A DNA stretch of 42,580 nt, taken from IMG/VR virus record IMGVR_UViG_3300031857_000421, positions 1 to 42,580 of that record; one strand, given 5' to 3'. The translations under genes and the position numbers were made by a program. Under the pieces are notes generated by a model. The model saw nothing but the letters and a program-made list of their open reading frames with translations. It was not told the origin of the DNA and did not search any database. The DNA is from a virus. This document shows positions 6,147 through 15,263 of the stretch, piece by piece (positions within the stretch are counted from its first letter, which is position 1; each line of letters begins with the position of its first letter).

Positions 6147-7316
6147 ATGGCTGAAAAACACATCAAGGCGTCTGCCACGCCTGCCGCCGCATCCACGGGG
6201 TCTCCGAAGGCTGCGGTGTCGTCCGTGCCCGCAAAACCGTCTCTTGCCGGAGCTTCCGCGTCGTCCCTGGAGGACGAGCTGATGGCCGGGATGGGCGTGA
6301 CGTTTGTGGGTGTGCCGGATGGAGGAGACGAAACCGATTCACCCCAGGCAGAGGCATCCGAGGCGGCAGCCGAGGACACCGAAACCCCAGGAGAAACGGA
6401 GCAAGACAGTGATCCTGCCGAAGCTGAGAACGCCGACGAACCCGATGCCGACGAGGCAGCGGAGGAGGTGGCCGACGAGGCGGAAAGCAAGCTCGGAAGC
6501 TATGAGCAAAGTGTGGTGGACTCTCTGAAATCGCATCCCGATTTCAAAGGCGTCGCCAAACGAGTGGCAAAGGCGTTTGAACTTTCCGTGAGCCGCCGCG
6601 AGGCGCTGAAGGAGAAGGAAAGCGAACTGGCCGCGAAGGAAACGACCGTGAAGGAACTGGAGGCCCGCTTGCAGGAGACTGCGGAGAAGGTCGCCGCCGC
6701 TCCGGCTGGCCCCTTGGCTCATCTCGCCGACGAGCAGGCTCTCAGCGGCGAAGTCGAAAAGTGCGTGGAGTTCCTGAAGTGGGTGAAAAACACCCCTGAT
6801 GCAGCGAGCCATTACCGCGACACTGCCGACCAGACCGCCGAGGAGCAACTGGAGGCGAATCAGCGTTACGCGCTTTATGTGCTGGAGAACCAGGGCAAGC
6901 AGCGCGAGGTGCTGAAGCAGCGCCAGACCATCCGGGCCGAGGTCAAGCAGCAGCGTCGGACGCTGTTCGATCCGAGGCACGAGGATCACAGAACGCTGAC
7001 CGAGCTTTACCAGTCCGATCCGCGCACCCGCAGTGATTTTGACCAATGGATCGCCGACGCCCTCCGTGGCCGGCAGATCCGTGAGGCAGCGGCGAAAGCC
7101 CCGGCCAAGGAATCGCCAGCGGCGAAAGCTCCGCTCAAGGAAGTGAAGAAGGTTTCCAAGGCCGATCTGCCCGCGCCCAAAACCGTCAGCTCCCTGCCCC
7201 TCCGTGGCGGTGTGCTCGGTGACGCGGAGAAAGCGGCGGCCAAGCTCAAACAAGGAGGACGCCTTTCCTTCGATGAAATGGCGGATTCCGGTCTCATGTC
7301 CCGCCGAGTGGCGTGA
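6147..7316 (+). CDS. putative capsid scaffolding protein
   Basis: The gene lies immediately upstream of the major capsid gene, the usual site of a scaffold. The 389-residue product has an Ala/Pro/Ser-rich start, a strongly acidic stretch (~60-120, many Glu/Asp/Ala), a long charged coiled-coil region (~150-190, KEKESELAAKETTVKELEAR), a mixed middle and a basic Lys/Ala/Pro-rich C-terminus. Scaffolds are typically acidic, helical and have a basic C-terminal capsid-binding end, which fits. There are no catalytic motifs and no visible protease domain. The start at 6147 has no strong ribosome-binding site and is preceded by the repeat at 6077-6096. Confidence 0.65.
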   Translation: MAEKHIKASATPAAASTGSPKAAVSSVPAKPSLAGASASSLEDELMAGMGVTFVGVPDGGDETDSPQAEASEAAAEDTETPGETEQDSDPAEAENADEPDADEAAEEVADEAESKLGSYEQSVVDSLKSHPDFKGVAKRVAKAFELSVSRREALKEKESELAAKETTVKELEARLQETAEKVAAAPAGPLAHLADEQALSGEVEKCVEFLKWVKNTPDAASHYRDTADQTAEEQLEANQRYALYVLENQGKQREVLKQRQTIRAEVKQQRRTLFDPRHEDHRTLTELYQSDPRTRSDFDQWIADALRGRQIREAAAKAPAKESPAAKAPLKEVKKVSKADLPAPKTVSSLPLRGGVLGDAEKAAAKLKQGGRLSFDEMADSGLMSRRVA

Positions 7317-7348
7317 CGCTTTTCATCCATCCCTAACTCATTTCTGTT

Positions 7349-8374
7349 ATGTCCAAAATTCTCGATACCGATTTCAGCACAACCACGTTCCGCGAACGTG
7401 ACGTGAAGAAAAACCCCGTCATTCTCATCGGCACGCAATGCCCGGTGACTTCCCGCATGCGCAAGGCTCCCAAGCCGCTTTCCTCCACACCGGAGTGGGT
7501 GGTGAAGACCTACGCCACGCCCGTCACCACCGGCACCATTGAAGGAGCCGCCCCGACCTCCGCGAACGCGGAAGACAACCTGAGCAACAAGGGCTTGCTC
7601 AAGTCCCGCTTCATCAAGTCCCGCCGCTTTGTGATGGTTTCCGACGAGGCCAATCTCATGGCGAAACAGTATGGCGTCAGCGCCGCCACCGTGTTCGCCG
7701 ACAACCGCACCGACAAGGGCGTGGAGATCCACCGCGACATCGAGGCCGTCACGCTGAAGGATCAGGAATCCGTCGCTCCGGTGGCGGACACCACCGCGTC
7801 TGTCACCCGTGGCATCCCGCGCTGCCTGGCGAATGGCAACGGCAACTTCACCGATGCCGACACCACGCCCGCCGCCGCCTACCGCACGCCCACCGGCAGC
7901 ATCATCAACAACAAGGCGAATGCCAGCGATGTCACCGAGGCGGACATTCGTGGCGCTCTTCAGAGCGTGGCGGAAACCCGCAAGATCGACAGCACCAGCT
8001 TCCTGGGCGTCTGCCGTCCGGCGATGCGCAGCCAGTTTGCCAGCTTCACCTTCACCGACACAAACGGCTCCACCAGCAGCAACTTCCCGCTGCGTCGCTG
8101 GAACCAGACCGAAGGCGAGATTGCCAGCATGGTGACGCGCTACAACAGCGACTTCGGCCCCATCGACCTCATCACCAGCCACCTCATCGACAGCACCTGC
8201 CACATGCTCGGGCTGGACATGGACGCGCTGGAGATCGGCTATGCCCTGGCTCCCACCTATGAGGAGCTGCCCCGCGACGGTGCCAACCAACGCGGCCAGT
8301 GGCAGGCCATCTATGTGCCGATGGTTCTCAACAACCAGGCGCACTTCATCGCCACTTCCCGCGCCACGGCCTAA
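7349..8374 (+). CDS. major capsid protein (probable HK97 fold, DUF5309/SU10-like)
   Basis: 341 residues; position after a scaffold and before head-completion and portal genes indicates the major capsid protein. The sequence has features of the SU10/DUF5309-type capsid group: an N-terminal PVILIGTQCPV segment, a TPEWVVKTYAT strand, a threonine-rich loop, a central helix (DVTEADIRGALQSV), then Asp/Asn-rich strands and a C-terminal beta region (YVPMVLNNQAHF). Assignment to that subfamily is by overall pattern, not by a diagnostic motif. The leader (7317-7348) is C/T-rich without a Shine-Dalgarno sequence. A very strong hairpin follows the stop at 8398-8432. Confidence 0.75.
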   Translation: MSKILDTDFSTTTFRERDVKKNPVILIGTQCPVTSRMRKAPKPLSSTPEWVVKTYATPVTTGTIEGAAPTSANAEDNLSNKGLLKSRFIKSRRFVMVSDEANLMAKQYGVSAATVFADNRTDKGVEIHRDIEAVTLKDQESVAPVADTTASVTRGIPRCLANGNGNFTDADTTPAAAYRTPTGSIINNKANASDVTEADIRGALQSVAETRKIDSTSFLGVCRPAMRSQFASFTFTDTNGSTSSNFPLRRWNQTEGEIASMVTRYNSDFGPIDLITSHLIDSTCHMLGLDMDALEIGYALAPTYEELPRDGANQRGQWQAIYVPMVLNNQAHFIATSRATA

Positions 8375-8397
8375 GGCAAGCGCGTGTGCATGATGCC

Positions 8398-8432
8398 GCC
8401 GCTGCCGGGTTTGTCGATGTCCCGGCAGCGGC
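8398..8432 (+). terminator. 12-bp perfect stem-loop after the capsid gene
   Basis: GCCGCTGCCGGG (8398-8409) pairs perfectly with CCCGGCAGCGGC (8421-8432) around an 11-base loop. It lies 24 bases after the major capsid stop. There is no U-tract, so it may act as an mRNA-stabilising or partial terminator hairpin that raises capsid mRNA relative to downstream genes. Confidence 0.6.
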
Positions 8433-8465
8433 AGGTGTCAACCTTTCACCCCCTTCTTCCCGAGT

Positions 8466-8963
8466 ATGAGTCAAAGCGTGATGGATGCCTATGCCGCGTG
8501 CCCGTTCCTGATGGACGGATTACGCCAGCAGCACACCACGTTCCGCACTCGCTTTCAGGAGGAGGTTCTGAAAAAGTCACGCGCCGCCGCCGCCTATGTG
8601 AAGAACCTCATGGGCATTGGCATGCGGGCGAACCGCAACCTTGGCGGCCTTCGGATCGCGCACTGCATCCCGAACGAAGTGATGGCCGCGTGGTCTGCGA
8701 AGTTCAAGGAGCAGGACGAGAACGCGGGCATCTACCACACCACCGGCTGGGAGTGCTGGCAGCCTGGCAGTGACTTTTACGAGTGGTTCAAGAAGCACAA
8801 TCCCGAGTTCTTCCCCATCGAGGAGAAGAGCGGGAACAGCATCATCGTGCCGGCATCGAAGTATGAGCGCATCATTGTCGCCAAACCGCAGGCGCAGCCG
8901 CGCATCGTGGCGAAAGCACCGCAAGGCCCGGCCATCCTCGTGAGCAAAGGAGGCCCGGCGTGA
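8466..8963 (+). CDS. hypothetical virion-region protein, 165 aa
   Basis: Lies between the capsid gene and the gene at 8960. The N-terminal half is helical with a basic patch (VLKKSRAAAAYVKNLMGIGMRANRN). The middle has several Trp residues (GWECWQPGSDFYEWFKKHNPEFF), and the end is Pro/Ala/Lys-rich. It has no signal peptide or membrane segment. It could be a head-tail adaptor or minor head protein by location, but I do not recognise it. The start at 8466 follows a C/T-rich leader, and the GTG start of the next gene overlaps its stop. Confidence 0.55.
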   Translation: MSQSVMDAYAACPFLMDGLRQQHTTFRTRFQEEVLKKSRAAAAYVKNLMGIGMRANRNLGGLRIAHCIPNEVMAAWSAKFKEQDENAGIYHTTGWECWQPGSDFYEWFKKHNPEFFPIEEKSGNSIIVPASKYERIIVAKPQAQPRIVAKAPQGPAILVSKGGPA

Positions 8964-9712
8964 ATCCGGCCCTGCACATCTCCTACGATGACCAGATCAT
9001 GAACTTTGCAGCCCGCAACGGCCGCATTGATCCGAGCACCGGAGCGCACAACCTGACCACGGGCGACCTGCGCATGCTCTCCGTGTGGCTTTCCACCGCC
9101 ATCGAGGAGGCGTGGAACCGCCCGCGTGGCAAAGACTGGGTGTGGCCGTTTTTGGTGAACAGCGCCACGCTCACCGTCACCAGCGGCATCATCGCGCTGG
9201 CGGACATTTCTTATGGCCCGTGGATTTCGCTGTGGAGCGCCGACCCGCGCACGGCGAACAGCAACGCTTACCGCGTGCCCGTGCGCGTCATCGACGCCAG
9301 CGGCATTTATCCGCAGTGCGATCTAGGCAGCGTGTTCGGCCTGTATGTGGCGCGGGTGCCGGAGTTCAGCAGCACGCAATGGAGCGGTGCCACGAGCTAC
9401 GTCACGGGCGATGTCGTTTATGACAGCACCACCGGCCAGTGCTGGCGGGCTAAAACCGATGTGACCGGCGGCACGGGCATTCTGCTGAGCAATGCGACTT
9501 ATTGGGAGGAGCAGTTAATCCCGCGCCAGTTTGGCGATTACCTCACCTGGTCCTGCCTGAGCATGGCGCGAGACGCGGCCGGCCAGGAGCAGACCGCCGA
9601 GCGGCTGGCCAACAGCGGGCTGGAGGCGCTGGAGCGCGAGTTCATCGCCGCTTTCCGTGACAGCCCGACCGGCAGCGGCAAACCGTTTTACGTGGGAGGA
9701 CTGTGGCGATGA
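8960..9712 (+). CDS. head-tail connector-type protein with inserted carbohydrate-binding-like segment
   Basis: 250 residues, starting at a GTG that overlaps the previous stop (GTGA). The N-terminal helices (DLRMLSVWLSTAIEEAWNR) and C-terminal helices (DYLTWSCLSMARDAAGQEQTAERLANSG) match the two ends of a helical connector or tail-adaptor protein next to a portal gene. Between them is a beta-rich part. Residues ~140-177 (W-SGATSYVTGDVVYD..GQCWRAK...YWEE) follow the pattern of small chitin/cellulose-binding modules (CBM5/12), which bind sugars through surface aromatics. The connector role is from context, and the sugar-binding module is from motif. Confidence 0.6.
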   Translation: MNPALHISYDDQIMNFAARNGRIDPSTGAHNLTTGDLRMLSVWLSTAIEEAWNRPRGKDWVWPFLVNSATLTVTSGIIALADISYGPWISLWSADPRTANSNAYRVPVRVIDASGIYPQCDLGSVFGLYVARVPEFSSTQWSGATSYVTGDVVYDSTTGQCWRAKTDVTGGTGILLSNATYWEEQLIPRQFGDYLTWSCLSMARDAAGQEQTAERLANSGLEALEREFIAAFRDSPTGSGKPFYVGGLWR

Positions 9713-11988
9713 GTCTGGAGGAACCGCAAGAAGGACTGGAAGCCCGCATGGAGGCCCGCGACAAGCCGGACCACCGCATCATGCGCGACATGCTGCGGGC
9801 CGACATCATGAGCTGGCACTCGCTGGGCTTGTTTGAGGATCTGCAACGCGCCCACCGCACGCGGCATTGCTGGTGGAAGACAAAGAACTACGAAGGCACC
9901 AAGGACGAGGAGCTGATGGGCACGAAGAAGGTGTTCCCGTGGCCCGGTGCGCCCGACTTGGAAAGCCGCATCGCCGACCAGCAGGTGAACGAGCACCTGG
10001 ACATCCGCATGATGGCCTGGTGGATGGGCGAGAAGATCGTGCGCGCCCGTGATGTCATGGATGACAACGGCAGCCGCAAGGCGCAGGCATGGCGACATGT
10101 GCTCGATTACGAGCTGGACCTGTCGGAAGCCGACCGCGTGAACGCGCTGGAGCTGCTATGGAACTGCGTTGAAGAAACGGGCTATGCCGTGTGGCGTGAA
10201 GGATGGTGCCGTCAGTGGCGCAAGGGGCGCAAGCGCATGAAGTTTGATGCCGTTGTGAACGCGCTGGCCGAGCAGTTGTGGAATGAAAGCACCGGCGCAG
10301 GCGCGAACGTGACGCCGGACATGGTGCAGGAGCAGGCCATGATCCAGACCGAGGAGGCGCTGATGAACTCCGCAGGCGAGGCCATTCTGCTGCCGCTCAT
10401 CGCCGCGATTGATCCGCTCATCTCCGATAAGGAGGCGAAGCAGCTTTTGAAGCAGTTCCGCAAGAACCGGCTGGAGGAGGCGGATTACTTCGCGCCCATC
10501 CCTGTGCCGGGCATGCCGAAGCCCAAGGCGCTCGTGCCGGGCATTGACTGCCTGTTTCCCGGTGTCTCGCAGAATCCAGCGGAAACGCGATTCTGGGAGT
10601 TTGAGTGGGTGACGCGGGCGGAAATCCTCATCCGCGCCGAGCGCGAGAAGTGGAACGAGGAATGGACGCAGCAGCTTTTGAACAATCCCGGCCTTGTCGT
10701 GGACTGGACGCAGATCGGCATCACCACCTCCGGATGGGAACTCAACGGCATGGATGTGGGCGTGCAGCTTCAGACGCAGGCATTGCAGGAGGCGGGCATG
10801 TATCAAATCGCCCACCTGTGGCAGTGGGGCGTCAATGACATGGGACTGCCCGCGCCGTTTCATACCATCGTGAGCGGCCACATTGACGGCTACGCGCTGC
10901 ATGAGTGCGACCCCTACGCCACGGGACGCATGCCCATGCTGTTCGTGCGCCGGGAGAACAAGCGCAACATCGCCGTCAGTTCCAAGGGCATCGGCCATGA
11001 AATGCTCTCCCCGCAGCTTGCGGAGAAACAGACGATGGACGCGCTGCTGTGCCAGACGCAGCTTCGCGCCGCTCCGCCTTTGCTCGAATCCATCGACGGC
11101 GGAGGCGATGGCATGCGGCCCGGTGCGCGGATGGCGATGCACTCGCGTTTCCTCACGGGCGGCGGCGGCCCGCGCTTCCTCGAAGTGCCGGAAGTCAGCG
11201 GCGGTGTGATCCGCGTGCTGGAGCTGAACCGCGAGCGGGTGAATGATTTTTACCTGCGGGGGCCGAATGTTGACCCTGACCAGAAACGAGCACGGCGCAT
11301 GCGCCTGCTGCACAACGCCTGCGCTTTCTACAAGCAGATGGTGGAACTCATGTGCCTGAACGTGCAGAAGGATGTGGACGAGATCCGCATCGGCAGCGTG
11401 GCGGGCGTGCTGGTCAATCAGGTGTTCACCGCCGAGGACTTGGAAGGCGATCTCGATGTGACATTCCGCTGCGATGTCAGCGCCACCGATTTGGAACTGG
11501 CACGGGCGAAGATCGAACTGGCGCTGAAAGCCCTGTCCTTCGACCGCAGCGGCCAGGCGAACACACAGGTGTGGTTCCGTGAAGTGGTGGGCTGGATCGA
11601 CAACCGCCTGCAAACGGCGGGCATTCAGGGCATGGAAGCCGCGACCGAGCAGGCCGTGCGCGAGACGAATCAACTCATCGCGCAGATGGTGGCCGGCATC
11701 GTGGTCATCCCCGAGGCGATCAGCAAGCCCGTGGGCAATCCCGAACTGCGCATGCAGATCCTCCAGCAATGGGCCGAGCTGCCGGTGAACCAGCAGAAGC
11801 TCGCCAGCGATCCGCTGCTGATGGAGCAGATGAGCAAATACTCGCAGTTCCTCCAATTTCAAAACGAGCAATTCAATCAGAACGCCGACATCGGCCGCCA
11901 GTTTGGCGTGAACCCCGATTTGAAGAACCTGCAAGCGCCCGCAGGCATGGGTGCTCTGGGGCCGCCGCAGCAAGCGCAGCCCGCCTGA
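9709..11988 (+). CDS. portal protein
   Basis: 759 residues, ATGA-coupled to the previous gene; a GTG two codons earlier is possible but less likely. It forms the dodecameric ring through which DNA enters and leaves the head. The size and charge pattern fit the long podovirus-type portals. There is an N-terminal helical region, repeated aromatic strands in the middle (FWEFEWVTRAEI, then MYQIAHLWQWGVND), a conserved-looking block with GIGHEMLSPQLAEKQTMDAL (~residues 425-445), a stem-type helix in the EVVGWIDNRLQ to QLIAQM region, and a long Gln/Asn-rich C-terminal helix. The block GIGHEML...E.Q, followed by a region of replaced or sampled coordinates, is typical of phage portal/upper-collar proteins. 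Location supports it. Confidence 0.75.
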   Translation: MSLEEPQEGLEARMEARDKPDHRIMRDMLRADIMSWHSLGLFEDLQRAHRTRHCWWKTKNYEGTKDEELMGTKKVFPWPGAPDLESRIADQQVNEHLDIRMMAWWMGEKIVRARDVMDDNGSRKAQAWRHVLDYELDLSEADRVNALELLWNCVEETGYAVWREGWCRQWRKGRKRMKFDAVVNALAEQLWNESTGAGANVTPDMVQEQAMIQTEEALMNSAGEAILLPLIAAIDPLISDKEAKQLLKQFRKNRLEEADYFAPIPVPGMPKPKALVPGIDCLFPGVSQNPAETRFWEFEWVTRAEILIRAEREKWNEEWTQQLLNNPGLVVDWTQIGITTSGWELNGMDVGVQLQTQALQEAGMYQIAHLWQWGVNDMGLPAPFHTIVSGHIDGYALHECDPYATGRMPMLFVRRENKRNIAVSSKGIGHEMLSPQLAEKQTMDALLCQTQLRAAPPLLESIDGGGDGMRPGARMAMHSRFLTGGGGPRFLEVPEVSGGVIRVLELNRERVNDFYLRGPNVDPDQKRARRMRLLHNACAFYKQMVELMCLNVQKDVDEIRIGSVAGVLVNQVFTAEDLEGDLDVTFRCDVSATDLELARAKIELALKALSFDRSGQANTQVWFREVVGWIDNRLQTAGIQGMEAATEQAVRETNQLIAQMVAGIVVIPEAISKPVGNPELRMQILQQWAELPVNQQKLASDPLLMEQMSKYSQFLQFQNEQFNQNADIGRQFGVNPDLKNLQAPAGMGALGPPQQAQPA

Positions 11989-11996
11989 CCTCCGCC

Positions 11997-12016
11997 TTTT
12001 CTGTTTGCCGCTGTTT
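11997..12016 (+). promoter_or_regulatory. exact 20-bp intergenic repeat, copy 2
   Basis: Second copy of the sequence at 6077-6096. It lies 8 bases after the portal stop and 58 bases before the start at 12075. Unlike copy 1, it is not part of a hairpin. It is a candidate shared late regulatory element. Confidence 0.4.
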
Positions 12017-12074
12017 CCAACAACTCACACGCCCCACCGCCAGCACTTCGATTTAATCTCAACCGCCGCCCGTT

Positions 12075-12518
12075 ATGAAATCTGTCCAATACAAAGCCGG
12101 AACCTATGTCGCCCAAGAAAACGGCGAAGTGCTCAACGTGCGGCCCCTGGGCGGCAACAGCATCATGCTGAGCAACGGTGAGCGCGTGCAGGTGAAGCGA
12201 TACTGGACGGAATCAGCGATTGCCACCGGAGCCAGTGACACGCAGGTGCTCGACACCGCGCCGACAGGTTATTATTACGTCGTGCTCGGTTACACGGTGA
12301 TGTGTGACGCGGCCACGCTCGTCACCTTCCGCAGCAATTCCACCACCATCGGCATGCCGCTTTCCTGCGCAGCGAATGGAGGCATCACGCGCCACGTCAC
12401 CGGCCAGCCGCTTCTGGTGTGCGTGCCCGAGCAGAAGCTCGCCATCACGACGAGCGGCGGGAACACCTATCTGGATCTGCATTACATCGAAGTGCCGCTG
12501 AATGTGGACATTCTCTGA
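12075..12518 (+). CDS. hypothetical beta-rich virion protein, 147 aa
   Basis: Begins a new block after the portal gene. The product is almost all beta strands and Thr/Gly/Ser/Asn turns (LNVRPLGGNSIMLSNGERVQVKR at the start, VTFRSNSTTIG, then CVPEQKLAITTSGGNTYLDLHYIEVPLNVDIL at the end), as in head-decoration or small tail-knob proteins. It has no signal peptide. Function is inferred from fold type and location only. The leader (12017-12074) is pyrimidine-rich and lacks a Shine-Dalgarno site. Confidence 0.55.
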   Translation: MKSVQYKAGTYVAQENGEVLNVRPLGGNSIMLSNGERVQVKRYWTESAIATGASDTQVLDTAPTGYYYVVLGYTVMCDAATLVTFRSNSTTIGMPLSCAANGGITRHVTGQPLLVCVPEQKLAITTSGGNTYLDLHYIEVPLNVDIL

Positions 12519-12545
12519 TTTCCCAAACGCCAAACCTAGCACCCC

Positions 12546-14351
12546 ATGAAGAACAAGACCCTCAAGACCCTGACCGCGCTGCTGCTTCTGGTGGCGTTCA
12601 CCTCCACGCAGGCCGCCGTGACCGGCCGCAGCGCGGACAACTCGATTGCCGGCACGGAAAGGCTGCTTTCCGATTCCAGCGGCACCGATACCTACATCAC
12701 GGTATCCACCTTGCTGGCGGCCATCACCTCGCTTTCCAGCCCGACGATCACCAGCCCGACGATCAGCGGCGCGACGATCACCACCAGCACGTTCAACGGC
12801 AACACCTGGACGGCTGGCAGCGGTGTGCTGACGATCAGCGCCGCCAAAACGCTCACCGCCAGCAACACGCTCACACTCACCGGCACCGATGGCAGCACCG
12901 TGGCCTTTGGCGCGGGCGGCACCGTGGCCTATGCCACCGCCGCGCTCTCGCAGTTTGCCGCCACCACCAGCACCGAGCTGGCGGGCGTCATCTCCAATGA
13001 AACCGGCAGCGGTTCGCTGGTGTTTGCCACCAGCCCCACGCTGGTGACTCCCGTGCTCGGCGCGGCCACCGCCACCAGCATCAACAAACTCACGCTCACC
13101 GCCCCGGCCTCCAGCGCCACGCTGACGATTGCCGATGGCAAGACCCTGACCGCCAGCAACACGCTCACCTTCACCGGCACCGATGGCAGCAGCGTGGCCT
13201 TTGGCACGGGTGGCACCGTGGCCTACACGGGCGGCACGCTGGCGCAGTTTGCCAGCACGACTTCCGCGCAACTCGCGGGTGTGATTTCCAATGAAACCGG
13301 CAGCGGCGTGCTTGTGCTCGCCACCAGCCCCACGCTTGTGACTCCGACTCTGGGCGTCGCCACGGCCACCAGCATCAACAAAGTCACCTTCACCGCCCCG
13401 GCCTCCGGCAGCACGCTGACGATTGCCGATGGCAAGACCCTGACCGCCAGCAACACGCTGACCTTCACCGGCACCGACAGCACCAGCTTCAAGTTCCCCG
13501 CCACCAGCAACACCGTGCTGACCTCCAGCCTTTCCACCAACGACGTGGACGCGGCGAATGCGATCTGGGGAGCCAGCAACGCGCTTGTGCTCGAAGGCGC
13601 GACCGCGGACGGTTTTGAAACCACGCTTTCGCCCGTTGATCCCACCGCCGACCAGACGGTGAGCCTGCCGAACTTTGCCGTGAACTACGCGCTGCTGGGC
13701 AGCACGCTGACCACCAACAACATCAGCGCGGCCAATTCCCTTTGGGGCATCAGCAACGGACTCGTGTTTGAAGGCGCGACCGCCGACGCCAGCGAGATCA
13801 CCCTTTCACCTGCGGACGCCACGGCGGATGTGACTTACCTCCTGCCGAATGCCGCCGCCGCGAGCTACGCGATCATGAGCAGCACGCTGGCGACGAACGC
13901 GCCCGACATCGCCAACAGCGTGACCGGGGCCAGCGCGTCGCTCGTGTTTGAAGGCACGGCGGACGGTTTTGAAACCAGCCTGACCGCCACCGATCCGACC
14001 GCTGACCGCACCGTGACGATTCCGAACGCCACCGGCACCGTGATCTTGGCGCAAGCCAGCACGGCCACCGCGCTCACCGCAGACAACCAGGCCGTGACAC
14101 CCGGCAGCAACAACCGCATCCAGCTTTCCAGCGACGACGCCACCGCCAGCAACCGCACTTTCACCCTGAGCGCCACGGGAGCCATCACCGGCCAGATTTA
14201 CATTCTCATCGCCCCGGCCTCCAATGCCTGCGAACTCGCCGACACCGGCATCCAGGTGCTTTCCGCCGCGTGGAGTCCGAATGCCAGCGACACGCTCACC
14301 CTGCTGTTTGACGGCACCAACTTCATCGAGCTGGCCCGCAGCGCGAACTAA
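12546..14351 (+). CDS. repetitive fibre protein with an N-terminal signal peptide
   Basis: 601 residues, very rich in Thr, Ser, Ala and Gly. Residues 1-23 are a textbook Sec signal (basic KNK, then LTALLLLVAF, then TQA cleavage site), which is unusual for a virion fibre. The rest has repeats of about 95-100 residues at ~170-330, each with SATLTIADGKTLTASNTL, FTGTDGSS, FGTGGTVAY and LAGVISNETGSG. It continues with two or three weaker repeats (SNALVLEGATADGFETTLSP). Such repeats build long beta-fibre shafts in phage tail fibres. It may be a virion fibre of host-surface origin, or a lysogenic surface protein. The following gap carries a palindromic repeat. Confidence 0.7.
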   Translation: MKNKTLKTLTALLLLVAFTSTQAAVTGRSADNSIAGTERLLSDSSGTDTYITVSTLLAAITSLSSPTITSPTISGATITTSTFNGNTWTAGSGVLTISAAKTLTASNTLTLTGTDGSTVAFGAGGTVAYATAALSQFAATTSTELAGVISNETGSGSLVFATSPTLVTPVLGAATATSINKLTLTAPASSATLTIADGKTLTASNTLTFTGTDGSSVAFGTGGTVAYTGGTLAQFASTTSAQLAGVISNETGSGVLVLATSPTLVTPTLGVATATSINKVTFTAPASGSTLTIADGKTLTASNTLTFTGTDSTSFKFPATSNTVLTSSLSTNDVDAANAIWGASNALVLEGATADGFETTLSPVDPTADQTVSLPNFAVNYALLGSTLTTNNISAANSLWGISNGLVFEGATADASEITLSPADATADVTYLLPNAAAASYAIMSSTLATNAPDIANSVTGASASLVFEGTADGFETSLTATDPTADRTVTIPNATGTVILAQASTATALTADNQAVTPGSNNRIQLSSDDATASNRTFTLSATGAITGQIYILIAPASNACELADTGIQVLSAAWSPNASDTLTLLFDGTNFIELARSAN

Positions 14352-14362
14352 GCCCGCAATGA

Positions 14363-14385
14363 GCGGAGAAGAGTCTCCGCGCTCC
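14363..14385 (+). repeat. REP-like palindrome, copy 2
   Basis: Arms GCGGAGA (14363-14369) and TCTCCGC (14374-14380), loop AGAG, tail GCTCC. It has the same architecture as 3094-3116 with compensated arm changes. It lies in the gap after the fibre gene, where it could also serve as a transcription or RNA-stability hairpin. Confidence 0.7.
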
Positions 14386-14396
14386 CTTCCTGCCTT

Positions 14397-15263
14397 ATGC
14401 TTCATGGCCCGCCCACTCCGCTGGAATCACAACTGTGCCTGCTGGGCTGCGGCTCATCCGGCGCGGGATCTTACGCGGGGCCGTTGAATTTGCTGACCTC
14501 GCCCACAGTGGCGTTTGCGGTGTCACCGCAACGTTTGTGGGGTGCGTTCGCCGGGAGCAGCATGCGTTTGCGCAGTGATGGCAGCGGTTCTCCTGAGTCG
14601 GATTTTGGTTTTACAGGGACAGGAAATCTGGACACGGCGGCCATCACGGCCTGGCTCACCAGCACCGGAGGGAGCAATGCTTACTGTCGCACGTTTTACG
14701 ACCAGAGCGGCAACAGCCGGAACGCCGGACAGAGCACGGCGGCGAATCAACCGCTGTATGCGGCAGGTTCTTTGGGGCGTGGGCAGCTCACGTTTGACGG
14801 ATCGAACGACTGCCTCGACACCGCAAGCTGGAGCATGGCGCAGTCCTTCACCATCTGGCAGGTGCTCGACACCGCAGCGGGAGCTTTCAGATATTCAGCG
14901 GGCACGATTGGCACCACGCCGACGTTTGCAGGATTGTATCAAAGCGGATCTGGTTACGGTGCTTACTTTGGCAATTCTGATCAGGTGGGAGTCGGCGGGT
15001 GGACCAACAACACGCTGACGTATCAAATTTACAAAGTAAATGGCGCGTCATCAAGCGCACGCAGCAACAACAATGTGAGCGGCACGCTGAACTTTGGCAC
15101 CACGGGCATCAATGGCGGCTGGAGGGTTGGCAATCGCGCCGACCTCGCAACACCGTGGGCGGGCAAAATCGTGGAGCAAATCATCTTTGCCGGAGATGCC
15201 ACCGCTTTGACCGGCTGGGCGGCTTTTGTGGCCGACCGGCGCACCTACTACTCGCTGCCATGA
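14397..15263 (+). CDS. LamG/arabinofuranosidase-B-like tail surface protein
   Basis: 288 residues. From ~32 on, the sequence follows the concanavalin-like domain common in phage tail and receptor-binding proteins and related to the arabinofuranosidase B catalytic domain (PF09206). The pattern is A-F-A-V-S-x-x-R-L, RLRSDGSGSPESDFGF, GNLDTAAITAWL, TFYDQSGNSRNA, then FDGSNDCLDT, and a final AGDATALTGW helix before RRTYYSLP. It probably binds a carbohydrate on the host surface. A glycosidase activity cannot be claimed. The N-terminal ~30 residues may attach it to the virion. It is ATGA-coupled to the next gene. Confidence 0.7.
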   Translation: MLHGPPTPLESQLCLLGCGSSGAGSYAGPLNLLTSPTVAFAVSPQRLWGAFAGSSMRLRSDGSGSPESDFGFTGTGNLDTAAITAWLTSTGGSNAYCRTFYDQSGNSRNAGQSTAANQPLYAAGSLGRGQLTFDGSNDCLDTASWSMAQSFTIWQVLDTAAGAFRYSAGTIGTTPTFAGLYQSGSGYGAYFGNSDQVGVGGWTNNTLTYQIYKVNGASSSARSNNNVSGTLNFGTTGINGGWRVGNRADLATPWAGKIVEQIIFAGDATALTGWAAFVADRRTYYSLP

